From the NCBI GenBank assembly GCA_009773375.1, contig WRPH01000006.1, positions 140,973 to 204,972 of the forward strand: a stretch of DNA of 64,000 nucleotides, written 5' to 3'. The notes under the pieces were generated by a model. That model searched no databases and was not told the origin of the DNA. It saw only the letters and a program-made list of their open reading frames with translations. Shown here piece after piece: positions 46,601 through 55,381 of the stretch. The first letter of the stretch is position 1. Every line of letters starts with the position of its first letter. A program made the translations under genes and the position numbers. Source of the stretch: Paracoccaceae bacterium (GTDB lineage Bacteria; Pseudomonadota; Alphaproteobacteria; Rhodobacterales; Rhodobacteraceae).

Positions 46601-48975
46601 GGCCTGAACCCGAAAATCCACGGCAGCAACTGCCAGTCACCCCGCGCCCAGCGGTGCTGCCGGGCGGCGTCCACGTCATGGCGGGCCGGAAAATCCTCAA
46701 CCACCTGAATGTCCGAGGCAAGGCCCGCCCGCGCGAAAACGCCTTCAAACAGATCATGGCTGAGCAGGGTGTTTTCCGGCACCCGCCCTGCCAGTGCCGC
46801 CGCAAAGGCGTCAACGTCATAGATGCCCTTTCCGGTGAAAGAGCCTTCGTCAAACAGATCCTGGTAGACATCGGAACTGGCCGCCGCATAGGGGGCGATG
46901 CCGCCGGGGCTGGAGAACACCTGCTGGTAGATCGACCCGTCCTGCGCCATCGGCAGGCTGGGGGTAACGCGCGGCTGCAAGATGCCATAGCCTTTGATGA
47001 CGCGCTGGGTGGCCGGATCAAACTGCGCCCGGTTCAGCGGATGCGCCATTTTGCCCACCATCCGCCGCAGCGTATCGCGCAGCAGGCGGGTGTCGGAATC
47101 CAGCGTGATCACAAACCGGATGTCCTGCCGGATGGCCACAGTATCCGCGACAAAGCTGGTATCGGTGGCCCCGCGCAACAGGCGGTTCAACTCGGTCAGT
47201 TTGCCGCGCTTGCGCTCCCACCCCATCCAGACACTCTCTTCGGGGTTCCACTGCCTGCGCCGATGCAGCAGCACGAACAGCGGACCATCCGGCGACGGGT
47301 AACGGGCGTTCAGCCGGGCAATTCCGGTCTGGGCCAGCGCCAGCAGCGCTGCATCTGCGGGCAAGATTTCGGTAGCGGCGTCGGGGTCGTCCGACAGCAA
47401 GGCAAAGCTGACCGCACCGCCTGCGCTGGACAGATAATGCACCTCCAGCCGTTCGATCTGGTCGTGCAGATCGCGCGCGTTCGTCAGCAGGATCGGCACG
47501 GCGACCAGAACCCGCAGCTCTGGCGGGACGCCGGCCAACAGCGCCAACCCCGGCAGTTGTCTGGGCGCAAAACTGCGGGTGACGGCCAGATTGACCAGCG
47601 CCATGCCTGCCTCAAACGCCACGGCCGCACCCGTCAACGCCAGCGCCCAATGCGCCACCCCTGCGGCAAGCATGGCAGCGGCCAGAACTGCCGCCGATGC
47701 CAGAACAACCGCCGCGCCGTATCCTGCCAGCCCAAGCGCGCGCGCCCGGCGCCGCAGCCGCAGCCGCAGCGGCACGACAAAGCGCAGCCTGCTCTCCAGA
47801 TCGCGCCGCAGATCGCCGATCAATGCCGCGCCGGGGTCGCCGTCGCGGGCCATCTCCAGCGCCGCATCGGTCACCGCTGCCTCTGACAGCTTTGCCCCGC
47901 GAGCCAGGGTTTCAATGGCGGTGCGGTAATCATTGCGGGTGGGAAAATCCAACGCGGCAAAGTCGAAAGCCGCGCGCAGACGCGCATCGGTCAGGCTGAC
48001 GGATTCAAAGAACTCCGCCCAGTCCACTTCGGAAATCAGCCGCATCGAAGTGACCAGATTGCGCATGCTGATGTTGGTGGCACCCTGCCGATGCTGCGCC
48101 GCGACCACGACCGCATCGACAGACGAGCCGCCCTTGTGCAGCCGGTCTTGCAGCCATGCCAGAAGCGGGGTCTCGGACGGATCAGCGCCACGCAATCGCT
48201 TGGCGATCTGCGCGCAGAAGATGTCGGCGGCGTCGGTCTTGGCAGCGCCGGCAATAGCAGCATCGGGGCCATGTCCCTCGGCGGCGTGCACCCCCACAGC
48301 AAGGGTTTCGACCAGCGCAAGCGCGCCCGGCGCGCCGCCAAGCACCTGATCCACCGCCTGATCCGCCTGCAACCGCAGCCGTTGTGCCGCGACGATCTGC
48401 GCCGACAGACGCCGCATGTTTTCAATCATCACGATGCGCAGGGTGATCGCAATCGCCCAAAGCTCGCCGATCGTCAACGGCTGAACCGTCTGATAAGCCT
48501 GCACAAACCGCGTCAGGATCGCGGCCGAGAACAGGCTGTCGGTGTGGGCAACATAGGCCCAGGCCAGTTCCAGCACACGCGGATATCCGGCAAAGGGACC
48601 GCTGAGCAGTTTCGGCAGCTGGTGATAATAATCGGGCGGCAGATCGGCCTTGATCTGCCGCAGCTGTGCATCGACAGTGTGGAAATTGTCCAACAGCCAT
48701 TCGGCGGCGGGGGTAATGGCCTGCCCGGCCTTCAGCGATGAGGCACTGGCCTGATAGGCCGACAACAGCACTGCCGCGTTCTCTTTCAGCCGCCGCGACA
48801 GCCTGCGGTCAGACCCGCGCACGACGGTGACCTGATGCTCGGTTGCCAGCGATATGGCGTGATGTTCAAGGCGTTCCGTGCCAAAAAGATCAGCCCGGAT
48901 GGCGTGAGAATCTTGCCAGAAATCGGGCGCGGGCGCAGTCAGGCGCCAGTCGCGCCAATGTTTCATCCCGGTCAC
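40621..48975 (-). CDS. ndvB: cyclic beta-1,2-glucan synthase (NdvB/ChvB family)
   Basis: Giant membrane protein of 2784 residues, close to the usual 2800-2900. From the N-terminus: a cytoplasmic region, membrane segments around residues 405-470, a glycosyltransferase region (about 480-760, with ITLDSDTRLLRDTLRRM and DVDAFAAALAGRVPE), more membrane helices (about 800-960), a glucoamylase-like domain (about 1000-1450) and two GH94-type regions, the second catalytic (GDWNDGMNRVG near 2460). It builds and cyclises beta-1,2-glucan for the periplasm from UDP-glucose. The GTG at 48975 overlaps the upstream small gene; ATG 48966 is the alternative. Confidence 0.93.
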   Translation of the reverse strand: MTGMKHWRDWRLTAPAPDFWQDSHAIRADLFGTERLEHHAISLATEHQVTVVRGSDRRLSRRLKENAAVLLSAYQASASSLKAGQAITPAAEWLLDNFHTVDAQLRQIKADLPPDYYHQLPKLLSGPFAGYPRVLELAWAYVAHTDSLFSAAILTRFVQAYQTVQPLTIGELWAIAITLRIVMIENMRRLSAQIVAAQRLRLQADQAVDQVLGGAPGALALVETLAVGVHAAEGHGPDAAIAGAAKTDAADIFCAQIAKRLRGADPSETPLLAWLQDRLHKGGSSVDAVVVAAQHRQGATNISMRNLVTSMRLISEVDWAEFFESVSLTDARLRAAFDFAALDFPTRNDYRTAIETLARGAKLSEAAVTDAALEMARDGDPGAALIGDLRRDLESRLRFVVPLRLRLRRRARALGLAGYGAAVVLASAAVLAAAMLAAGVAHWALALTGAAVAFEAGMALVNLAVTRSFAPRQLPGLALLAGVPPELRVLVAVPILLTNARDLHDQIERLEVHYLSSAGGAVSFALLSDDPDAATEILPADAALLALAQTGIARLNARYPSPDGPLFVLLHRRRQWNPEESVWMGWERKRGKLTELNRLLRGATDTSFVADTVAIRQDIRFVITLDSDTRLLRDTLRRMVGKMAHPLNRAQFDPATQRVIKGYGILQPRVTPSLPMAQDGSIYQQVFSSPGGIAPYAAASSDVYQDLFDEGSFTGKGIYDVDAFAAALAGRVPENTLLSHDLFEGVFARAGLASDIQVVEDFPARHDVDAARQHRWARGDWQLLPWIFGFRPSVGGIPAVGLWKMLDNLRRSLLAPLAVLTLLLGWTMPQAAGWTVAVVAMLMLPYLMALPFAVLPGRAGITSRSHLEALWSDARLAGARVGLNLILLADTAWSMLDAVVRSLFRLRSRRHMLEWKTAAHAGSGALPSMARQYLRHAGGLFLGLGACALAYALRPESLSVVLPFAVMWLAAPAIARAISVPRQPAAQQSLTSADTRTLRLIARRTWRYFETFVTEADNFLPPDNFQEIPQPVVARRTSPTNIGLYLLSVTAAHDMGWISQANAATRLEQTLHTMQRMPRHRGHLYNWHDTSDLRVLDPAYVSSVDSGNLAGHLIAVAQACEAWAAAAVTEPQGLQDALALAQEALLADPAPGLSEVLAQLSKRVTEALIAQARVLADTLPQASEAAFWTRALIASHDTALAPPGQLQAVAAMARSFALAMDFRFLLHPEKKLLSIGFTVSTNTLDQNCYDLLASEARLASLFAISKADVETRHWFRLGRAATPIGAGSALISWSGSMFEYLMPALVMRAPAGSVLDQTSRRVVQRQRDYAEGLSQPWGISESAFNARDLEMTYQYSNFGVPGLGLKRGLAEDRVIAPYATALAAMVEPKAAVQNFAALAALGAQSRYGFYEALDFTASRLPENGTCAIVRSYMAHHQGMTITALANVLQAGRLRARFHAEPMIKAVELLLQERVPRDASVASPHAADVQVSPVEQSETVVFRRFDAPANLWPTAHVLSNGSYSVMLTPTGGGFSRWNDLAVTRWRSDSTQAAYGSYLYLRDVKSGAAWSGAVQPLGRAPGHTAVFCDHHAAFTHHAAQLITHTEIVVSGEDDAEARRVTLTNTGRHPREVDVTSYVELVLAPLASDLSHPAFSKMFVVTDFLPELGVLIATRRRRAPSDPEVWAAHIAVVEGVETAPLQHESDRARFIGRGQSMATAAMAEAPLSGTTGTVLDPIFSLRRRVQIPPGGRARITFWTMVADRSDALLDLVDRHRDASAFDRAATLSWTQSQVQLRHHGMAPGDAADFQRLGGMLIRNDARLRASPARIAAGDGPQSRLWALGISGDLPLVLFIITDAEDSPRLREILAAQAYWRMRQVAVDVVILNDRASSYVQDLQIAIETAVRAAKAPGQLDAQGATYTLRSDLMPPEARDMLLAAADVILHASRGRIGAQLDALPVTAPPRLARLPIRAMQQPAHAASVQPSLEFFNGLGGFANQGCDYAITLQNGQTTPAPWINVIANPSFGFGVSADGSGSVWSENSRENQLTPWSNDPVIDPAGEAIYLHDLDSQQIWTPTALPIRGLGQYRCRHGFGYSVFDHSAQQISAEMLQFVPMDAPVKVTRLRLHNQSDRTRRLSVTAYAEWVLGTSRSATAGKIITAVDAETGAVLAQNPRAMAFADRTAFADFGADLASLTCDRTEFLGPDGKMSAPAGLTHAPLSGRHGPALDACAALQRQIVLAPGETVDLHFLLGQAASADAAVALIKATRARDTDAMLAEVTAHWTALLTEVQIQTPDRAMDIMLNGWLLYQTLSCRIWARAGFYQASGAYGFRDQLQDSMALTALRPALTRAHLLRAASRQFPEGDVQHWWLPHSGQGVRTRISDDRVWLAYATATYVQVSGDVSVFDEPLRFLEGPVLRPGAHDDFFLPQISDQAASLFDHCALALDQAIALTGSNGLPLIGTGDWNDGMNRVGEAGQGSSVWLGWFLITTLRAMVPHAQARDPARAALWLAHADRVAQAIERTAWDGAWYQRGSYDDGTRLGSAASMECQIDSIAQSWAVLSGAADPARAAAAMESLTARLIRPDAGLALLFTPPFDQSVKDPGYIKGYPPGLRENGGQYSHAAMWTILAKARLGDGDGAQALFALINPINHALTPQAAMRYKVEPYVIAADVYSTAPHEGRGGWTWYTGSAAWMYRAGIEGLLGLTRAGDNLIFDPCFPKAWPQISASLGQAAARCDITIRNPNQTGHGVAAAFLNGAAMPVVDGKLTLLKTAVQGQLEILLV

Positions 48976-49142
48976 GCGTCGGTGCGATCAAGCTGCGGCG
49001 ACACGCGCATTTTGGTCAGGTCGGGCTGCAAAGACGGCTGCAAGGCGGCGGTTATCACCGTGTTGTCGTCTTGCTGTGGCAGGTCTGACCGCACGCGGCG
49101 GGCCATGGCCGCCCATTTCAGTTGTATCTCGTTCCAGCTCAT
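48972..49142 (-). CDS. small 56-residue protein between galU and ndvB
   Basis: An intact frame from ATG 49142 to TGA 48972 encodes 56 residues starting MSWNEIQLKWAAMARRVRSD and ending in DRTDA. Its ATG overlaps the galU stop (ATGA) and its TGA overlaps the ndvB GTG (GTGA), which is strong evidence of translation. The W-x4-KW-x-x-M-x-RVR start is faintly like CsbD stress proteins, but I cannot assign a family. It may assist or regulate the glucan synthase. Confidence 0.6.
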   Translation of the reverse strand: MSWNEIQLKWAAMARRVRSDLPQQDDNTVITAALQPSLQPDLTKMRVSPQLDRTDA

Positions 49143-50080
49143 GGCGCAGTCCCTTCAAGAGCCGCAGTCTGGCCGTCGATACGGCGCGCGGCGGTGGGGC
49201 AATCGTTGATTTTGGCGGTCAGCCGGGCTGCGCTGATCGCGGCTCCGGTCACAGAACGCTCTCGCTTGACGGCGCGCTGCCGGGCGAGGCCGGCCTCGAT
49301 CAGGCCGTCGTGGCTGCCGCAATCATAGCGGTGGCCTGAAAAGCGAAACGCCGTCAACGGCAGGCGGGCGGCATCAGCCGCAATCGCGTCCGTCAGCTGA
49401 ACCTCGCCGCCCGCACCGCGCGGAATGCCCAGCAGGGTCGTGAAGATCACCGGATCAAGCACATAGCGCCCAACCGCCGCCAGCAGCGAAGGCTCCGTCC
49501 CGGCTTTCGGCTTTTCGACCATGCCCGACACCGCAACCGATTGGCCCGAAGGCGTGCCCAACAGCCGGAATATGCCGTAACGCGGCGCATCCAGCGCCGT
49601 CACAGCCATGGCAGCAACCATGTGGCCACCGCGATAGGCCTGTGCCATCTCGGCCATGCAGGGCGTGCCCATGATCACATCATCGGGCAAGATCACGCCA
49701 ACCGGCCCCGGCAACGCCAGCTTGCTGCAAACGGAAATGGCATGCCCCAGCCCCAACGGGCTGTTTTGAAACGCAAACACCAGATCCACCGTTTCCGGCA
49801 CCTGCACAGCAGCCAATGCCGCGCTGAGCGTGGCATTGCCGCCAGCCCTCAGCCGGCCCACGTAATCTTCGTCCGGCTTGAGATAATCGCGGATCGCCAG
49901 CTTGTCGGGGTGGATCACCACGATGATCCGCTCGGCCCCGGCGTTGATCGCCTCGTCAATGGCGAATTGCAGCACGGGGCGATCGTAGACGTTCAAAAGC
50001 TCTTTTGGCACCACCTTGGTCGCAGGCAAAAGACGCGTTCCCAGCCCGGCAGCAGGAATGATGATGGAGCGAATTTGCAT
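49139..50080 (-). CDS. galU: UTP-glucose-1-phosphate uridylyltransferase
   Basis: Nucleotidyltransferase of 313 residues with the GalU N-terminal loop IIPAAGLGTRLLPATKVVPK, DRPVLQFAIDEA and the GVILPDDVIMG metal region. It makes UDP-glucose, the donor used by the glucan synthase two genes downstream, and its stop overlaps the small gene between them. A strong ribosome site (AAAGGAGG) precedes the ATG. A C-terminal tail after about residue 275 is not part of the catalytic fold. Confidence 0.93.
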   Translation of the reverse strand: MQIRSIIIPAAGLGTRLLPATKVVPKELLNVYDRPVLQFAIDEAINAGAERIIVVIHPDKLAIRDYLKPDEDYVGRLRAGGNATLSAALAAVQVPETVDLVFAFQNSPLGLGHAISVCSKLALPGPVGVILPDDVIMGTPCMAEMAQAYRGGHMVAAMAVTALDAPRYGIFRLLGTPSGQSVAVSGMVEKPKAGTEPSLLAAVGRYVLDPVIFTTLLGIPRGAGGEVQLTDAIAADAARLPLTAFRFSGHRYDCGSHDGLIEAGLARQRAVKRERSVTGAAISAARLTAKINDCPTAARRIDGQTAALEGTAP

Positions 50081-50606
50081 GGCAGCCGCCTCCTTTTGCG
50101 GATGACAGGTCAGCAGGCGGTTTTTCTAGCTTGCAACGAAACCCCGACCACGCCGATCCCTGATATCTGCCAACTCTACACGCGATCAAAGCAAGCCATG
50201 CCATCACAGATCAAGGTCGACGACGCTATTGTGGCGTCAATGCTCCAGATCCGGCCTGCTCAGGCCACCGGGTAGCGCAGCTTCGGGCACCGGCATTGCA
50301 TTGGACAGGCCTGCCCTGCAACCCTGCAATCCAAAGAGGAATTAGAACAAACCACACAGCCGCAGGCTCTATCGGTGATGGGGTATCCTGCGCGTCTTCC
50401 CGGTCATTTGGGGTCAAGCTGCGCGGCAAATCCCCTTATTCCGCAATCAAGCCCACCTGTTCCATGTGCGCCGATGGTGGCCAGACAGGCAGAGCGCAAG
50501 CCAGCCGCCATCTCGCCCGACGCGGTGCTGCTGCCGCAAAAGGCAACCCGCCCCCCCTTAATGGCCAAGGGCAATGGCGGTTCGGAACCACCATCGCCCC
50601 TTGCAG
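50081..50606. other. intergenic region upstream of galU
   Basis: About 525 bp that must contain the galU promoter (minus strand). Short open frames on both strands show no family resemblance. I see no clear terminator for the hyuB end at 50607. Confidence 0.4.
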
Positions 50607-52370
50607 TTATCTCGCGTCCATCTGGGCGCGGCGGGCTTCAGTGGCGTTCAGATCGACAGTCTCCGCCTCCAGATCCAGCACCACACCATACACGTCGGCG
50701 GCATCTTGCGGCGAACAGAAGCCGTCCAGCACATCATCCAGCACCTTTTGCGGATCACGTTCCAACGGGCTGCCATAACCGCCGCCGCAGGGCGAATAAT
50801 AGGCCATCACGTCATTCGCCTTCACCGCCAGCCCGTGGAACTTCGACGGCATCTCGCGCACTTCACCGCCCGCAATGTTGTAGATGTCGCACTTGCCCAA
50901 AGCCCCCGGTTTGCCGCCGAAAATGCCCCACGGCACGTTGGTATGGCGCTCGGATTCATGGGTGATGATGCCATCGGTCAGAATGCGCTGGGCTTTCACC
51001 ACACCGATCCCGCCCCGGAACCGCCCCGCGCCGGGGGCCACGTCGTCGCGCAGCTCGTAGCGGTCGCAGATCATCGGGATATGCATCGCCAGATCTTCCA
51101 GCGGGTTGTTGCGGGTGTTGGCCATCAGATTGTCGATTGAATCCGGCCCGTCAGACCGCGGCCGCCCGCCATAGGCCCCCTCGTTGACCTCAAGGAACAC
51201 CCAGTAATTGCCATCCGCCTTGACCCCGGCATAAGAGGCAAAGCTGATCGAAGCCGACGATCCGGCGATGATCTCATCCGGCAACACCGGCGCCATCGCC
51301 TTCAGGATCAGGTCGATCATGAAATTGCACTGGGTAAACCGCGCCTCTGCCGCCGCAGGGGCCTTGGGGTTGAAGATGGTGCCCAAGGGCGCGATCACCG
51401 AAATCGGCCGGAACGAGCCTTGGTTCGATGGCACGCGGGTCGGCGAAGTGGCGGTATCCAGCAGCAGCTTGCGGAAGGCGGCAAAGGCCGCAACCTTGGT
51501 CGAGCCTTCAAACGGCACGTTATAGGCGGTCGGGGTCTGCGGAGCCGACCCTGTCAGGTCCACCTCGATCCGGTCGTCAATTACCCGCACACAGACCTTG
51601 ACCGGCAGCCGCTGCCCCCGGTTGCGGCCATCGTCATCCAGCCAGCCCTCGGCGCGGTATTCGCCGTTCGGAATGGCCGAAATGCGCTGGCGCAGCATTG
51701 TTTCGGAATAATCCATCAGCTGGTTGCAGGCCGAAAACACCAGTTCCTTGCCATAGCGATCCAGCAGCTCCTTGAACCGCTTCACCCCCAGCCGGGCCGA
51801 GGCGATCTGCGCCTCGATATCATCCACCAACTGCCGCGCAGCGCGGCTGTTGCGGCGGATGTAGTTCCACATCGTATCGTTGCGCATCCCCTTGCGATAC
51901 AGCTTGGTGCCGGCAAACAGCATCCCTTCGGCGTAAACATCCGGCACGTCGATGATAAGCCCCGGCGTGGCCGCGCCGATGTCGATGTGGTGGGCGGTAT
52001 TTGCGGAATAGCCGACCAGCTCGCCATCGTGGAAAATCGGGATGACGATGGCGAGGTCGGGGGTATGCGATGATCCGAAATAGGGATGGTTATGCACCAC
52101 CACATCGCCTTCGAACCACGCGCCATCATCCAGGCTTTCCTTGATGCCGTTCAGATAGCCGGGGATCGAGCCGATGTGCATCGGCGTCGATTCACTTTCG
52201 CACAGCGTATTGAAATCCTTGTCAAACAGCCCTGCGCCAAGGTCTTCGGATTCCCGGATGATCGAGGAAAACGACATGCGGAACAGCACATGCGCCATTT
52301 CCTCGGCAATGGTTTCCATCGCGCCCCGGATGACTTGCAGCGTGATCGGATCGACTTTGAGTTTGGTCAT
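50607..52370 (-). CDS. hydantoinase B/oxoprolinase family subunit
   Basis: Protein of 587 residues of the HyuB family: GFRMSFSSIIRES-type N-terminus (seen as FRMSFSSIIRESEDLGAG), VVVHNHPYFGSSHTPD, and later GAYGGRPRSDGPDS and GGGYGSPLERDP. HyuB works with HyuA in ATP-dependent opening of hydantoin or oxoproline rings. It starts 10 nt after hyuA and has a GAGG ribosome site. With the carbamoylsarcosine-amidase-like gene upstream, N-methylhydantoin is the likely substrate. Confidence 0.9.
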   Translation of the reverse strand: MTKLKVDPITLQVIRGAMETIAEEMAHVLFRMSFSSIIRESEDLGAGLFDKDFNTLCESESTPMHIGSIPGYLNGIKESLDDGAWFEGDVVVHNHPYFGSSHTPDLAIVIPIFHDGELVGYSANTAHHIDIGAATPGLIIDVPDVYAEGMLFAGTKLYRKGMRNDTMWNYIRRNSRAARQLVDDIEAQIASARLGVKRFKELLDRYGKELVFSACNQLMDYSETMLRQRISAIPNGEYRAEGWLDDDGRNRGQRLPVKVCVRVIDDRIEVDLTGSAPQTPTAYNVPFEGSTKVAAFAAFRKLLLDTATSPTRVPSNQGSFRPISVIAPLGTIFNPKAPAAAEARFTQCNFMIDLILKAMAPVLPDEIIAGSSASISFASYAGVKADGNYWVFLEVNEGAYGGRPRSDGPDSIDNLMANTRNNPLEDLAMHIPMICDRYELRDDVAPGAGRFRGGIGVVKAQRILTDGIITHESERHTNVPWGIFGGKPGALGKCDIYNIAGGEVREMPSKFHGLAVKANDVMAYYSPCGGGYGSPLERDPQKVLDDVLDGFCSPQDAADVYGVVLDLEAETVDLNATEARRAQMDAR

Positions 52371-52380
52371 GATGTGATCC

Positions 52381-54453
52381 TCAAATCTTGGCGATGCGCA
52401 GGCTGCCGTAGGTCAGAACCTCGGCCCGGTAGCCCGGTGGCAGCAGCGTGGTCGAGTTGTGCTGGATCAGGATGGCCGGGCCATCAACAGTGACGCCAGC
52501 GCCCAGTTTGGTGCGGTCATAGCGCGGGGTCTGATGGGTTGATCCATCGTCAAACACCGTCTCGCGGGTATACAGCAGCGAGGCTGGCACATCGGTCTGC
52601 GTGCCCTTGGCAACCTTGGGAAGTTGCAGATGCGGTGCCGCCGCGGTGGCGATGACGCGGATGTTGTAAAGTTCGACCAGCGCATCGTCGAAGGCATAGC
52701 CATAATCGGCGGTATGGCGGGCGTGGAAGGCCTTGATCACCTCGGGCCGGTTGGCTTCGGTCAGCCGACCGCCGGGGATCGGCACCCGCAACTCAAAGCC
52801 CTGACCGTGGTAGCGCGTTTCGGCAATCACTTCGAAATGACGGTCGGGGGCAGCGATAGCGTCGGCGTCAAGGTCAAGATTGCCGGCGGCGATCAGCGTT
52901 TCGATCACCGCATTCACCTTGTCCATCGCGGCTTGGGTCGCGGTATAAAGGTTGGTGATCACCGAGCGGATATGTTCGTATTGCAGGTTGGTGCCCAGCA
53001 ACCCCATCGCCGCCGTGATGCCGGGGGCAAGCGGCACCAGCACATCCTTGGCCGACACCAATTCCGCCAGTGCGACGCCGTGGAAAGGCCCCGCACCGCC
53101 AAACGGCATCAGGCTGAACTCGCGCGGATCATAACCGCGCGCCACCGAATTGGCCCGCATGGTCAGCGCCATGTTGTTGTTGATCACCTTGATGATCCCC
53201 AAAGCCGCCTCAGTGACGGAAATGCCCATCGGGTCGGCGATCTTGTCCTTGATCGCCTTATGCGACAGCGCCGGGTCCAGCGGCAGATCACCGCCCAGAA
53301 ACTTGTCGGCATCCATCCGGCCCAGCACGACCTGAGCGTCGGTCACCGTCGGCTCGGTGCCGCCACGGCCATAACAGGCAGGCCCCGGCTCCGACCCAGC
53401 CGAGCGCGGCCCGACATGGAAGCCCCCCGCCGCATCCAGATAGGCGATGGAACCGCCCCCCGCGCCAATCGTCTCAAGGTCAATCATCGGTGCCATCACG
53501 GCATGACCAGACACCAGCGTATCGCGTGGATTCTTGATGCGGATACGACCGTTCGCGATGGTGGAAATATCCGCCGACGTGCCGCCGATATCATTGGTCA
53601 GAATATTCTCGATTCCCGCCAGACGCGCTTCGGACAGCGCGCCGATCACGCCACCGGCAGGGCCGGACAGCAGAATACCCACCGGCTTTTTCGCGCAGCC
53701 GTCGATGGTGGAAATCCCGCCATTCGACTGGATTACCCGCAGCTTGGCCGGAATGCCCGCCGCCTGCACCTTTTCTTCCAGATTGCGCAGATACAGCGCC
53801 GATTTCGGCCCGACATAGGCGTTCATCGCCACGGTTGAAAAGCGTTCATATTCGCGGATCACGTTGGCGACTTCCGAGGAAATCGAGATGTAAGCGTCGG
53901 GGATTTCCTCCAGCACGATCTCGCGCGCGCGTTTTTCATGGGCATCGTTCAGAAAGCTGAACAGAAAGCCAACGCAGACAGACTTGATGCCGCGTTTGCG
54001 GAACAGCGCGCAGGCGGCGCGGATTTCGGCTTCGTCCATCGCCACCGAAACCTCGCCGGTTGGCGGCAGGATGCGTTCGGTGATGGCAATGCGGTTGCGG
54101 CGCTTGACCAGCGGGTTTGACTGCCACGGCACATCGAAATGCAGCGAGAAATTGTGCGGCCGCTTATGCCGCCCGATATGCAGGATATCGCGGAAGCCGC
54201 GCGTGGTCAGCATGCCGACCTCGGCACCGTTATGTTCGATGGTGATATTGGTCGCCACCGTGGTGCCATGGGCGATCAGACTGACCTGCTCTTTGGCAAT
54301 CCCCGCGATGCCGCAAATTTCCTGAACCCCGCGGATCACCGCAATCGACTGATCCTTCGGCGTCGAAGGCACCTTATGGAAAAAGATGCCCTTGTCACAT
54401 TCCAGGACGAGGTCGGTGTTCGTTCCGCCCACATCCACACCAATCCGTGCCAT
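52381..54453 (-). CDS. hydantoinase A/oxoprolinase family subunit
   Basis: Protein of 690 residues of the HyuA family, with the ATPase-like N-terminus GVDVGGTNTDLVLE, the LLSGPAGGVIGAL phosphate loop, NDIGGTSADIS and the GAGGGSIA motif. It supplies ATP for ring opening together with HyuB. It lies downstream of the amidase gene with a 66-nt gap containing a 9-bp hairpin. Hydantoin-type and 5-oxoproline-type activity cannot be separated by sequence alone; the amidase neighbour favours N-methylhydantoin. Confidence 0.9.
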   Translation of the reverse strand: MARIGVDVGGTNTDLVLECDKGIFFHKVPSTPKDQSIAVIRGVQEICGIAGIAKEQVSLIAHGTTVATNITIEHNGAEVGMLTTRGFRDILHIGRHKRPHNFSLHFDVPWQSNPLVKRRNRIAITERILPPTGEVSVAMDEAEIRAACALFRKRGIKSVCVGFLFSFLNDAHEKRAREIVLEEIPDAYISISSEVANVIREYERFSTVAMNAYVGPKSALYLRNLEEKVQAAGIPAKLRVIQSNGGISTIDGCAKKPVGILLSGPAGGVIGALSEARLAGIENILTNDIGGTSADISTIANGRIRIKNPRDTLVSGHAVMAPMIDLETIGAGGGSIAYLDAAGGFHVGPRSAGSEPGPACYGRGGTEPTVTDAQVVLGRMDADKFLGGDLPLDPALSHKAIKDKIADPMGISVTEAALGIIKVINNNMALTMRANSVARGYDPREFSLMPFGGAGPFHGVALAELVSAKDVLVPLAPGITAAMGLLGTNLQYEHIRSVITNLYTATQAAMDKVNAVIETLIAAGNLDLDADAIAAPDRHFEVIAETRYHGQGFELRVPIPGGRLTEANRPEVIKAFHARHTADYGYAFDDALVELYNIRVIATAAAPHLQLPKVAKGTQTDVPASLLYTRETVFDDGSTHQTPRYDRTKLGAGVTVDGPAILIQHNSTTLLPPGYRAEVLTYGSLRIAKI

Positions 54454-54482
54454 CTTACCCTCGCTGCTGTTTCTTTATTGTT

Positions 54483-54505
54483 GGGGCACCCTTGCCGGGT
54501 GCCCC
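54483..54505 (-). terminator. intra-operon hairpin between amidase and hyuA
   Basis: GGGGCACCC (54483-54491) pairs perfectly with GGGTGCCCC (54497-54505), loop TTGCC. No T run on the minus strand, so it is probably an mRNA-stability or attenuation element. Confidence 0.45.
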
Positions 54506-54519
54506 TTTGGCGCTTTGTC

Positions 54520-55236
54520 TCAGGCGCGGTTGCGACGGCCGATTTCGTCAAGCGTGTTGCAGATGTCATTGACAGATTCGACGTCGCCGAACTTGGCATC
54601 AATGTCGAAAAGGTTCCATGCAACAGCACCCGGCACCCGGTCGCCAATCGCTTCGCGGGCGGCAATGGTGCGGAAGCCGTCGGCGATGCCGTCGCAGATG
54701 GTCTGACGCACGCAGGCACAGGCGGTAACGCCGGTGACAACGATGGTATCAACGCCATTGGCGCGCAGGATGCCGGCAAGCTCGGTGCCGTGGAACGACG
54801 AGGCGCGCTTTTTCAGCAGCGTGTATTCGCCGGGGATCGGCGCGATACGGCTGTCGATGGCCCACAACTCGGTGTCTTTCAGATCGACGACTTCAATCGG
54901 GATCTTGTCGTGCCACAGGCCCATATCGGTGAAATCTGCATTGCGGTCGGTGATCTCATAGGCCGTCGTCACATGCACCACCGGCAGATTGTTGGCGCGG
55001 AAATGCTTCAGCAGCTTCTGCATGCCGGGGATGATTTCGGTGTCCATCTTCTCCTGATCGCAGGTGAAGGGATTGCCGGGCCGGGTCCAGGCGTTGGCCA
55101 GATCCACGCTGACCAGGGCCGGGCGCTTGCCAAAGCCGACACGGCGCTGAAAGCCGCGCTCTTTATACAGCTTCGATGCAGTGTCGAACGCCTGTTGCAG
55201 CAGGCGGTCCAGTTCCTTGGTGTCCACGTCGCTCAT
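54520..55236 (-). CDS. isochorismatase-fold amidase, N-carbamoylsarcosine amidase-like
   Basis: Cysteine hydrolase of 238 residues. The catalytic triad is visible as Asp in ALVSVDLANAW, Lys in LLKKRASSFHGTEL and Cys in VTGVTACACVRQT. The longer N-terminus (residues 1-40) and overall pattern fit N-carbamoylsarcosine amidohydrolase, which converts N-carbamoylsarcosine to sarcosine, CO2 and ammonia. It precedes hyuA and hyuB, the enzymes that would make its substrate. Other isochorismatase-type amidases cannot be excluded. Confidence 0.83.
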   Translation of the reverse strand: MSDVDTKELDRLLQQAFDTASKLYKERGFQRRVGFGKRPALVSVDLANAWTRPGNPFTCDQEKMDTEIIPGMQKLLKHFRANNLPVVHVTTAYEITDRNADFTDMGLWHDKIPIEVVDLKDTELWAIDSRIAPIPGEYTLLKKRASSFHGTELAGILRANGVDTIVVTGVTACACVRQTICDGIADGFRTIAAREAIGDRVPGAVAWNLFDIDAKFGDVESVNDICNTLDEIGRRNRA

Positions 55237-55381
55237 TCTTTAATCCTTCGCGTGTTGGGGTGATGCACTCATTTGCACTGCCGGAACGCCACGATGGAAT
55301 GGCCGGATTCCCCTCTATTATGGACAGTATTGCATTTATCTTTTTCCGCCATTTTGCTAAGTCGGAAGGCAGGAGGGCCAG

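Noticed and set aside
50226..50429. 67-codon minus-strand frame upstream of galU
   Set aside because: No ribosome site or recognisable sequence; may be chance.
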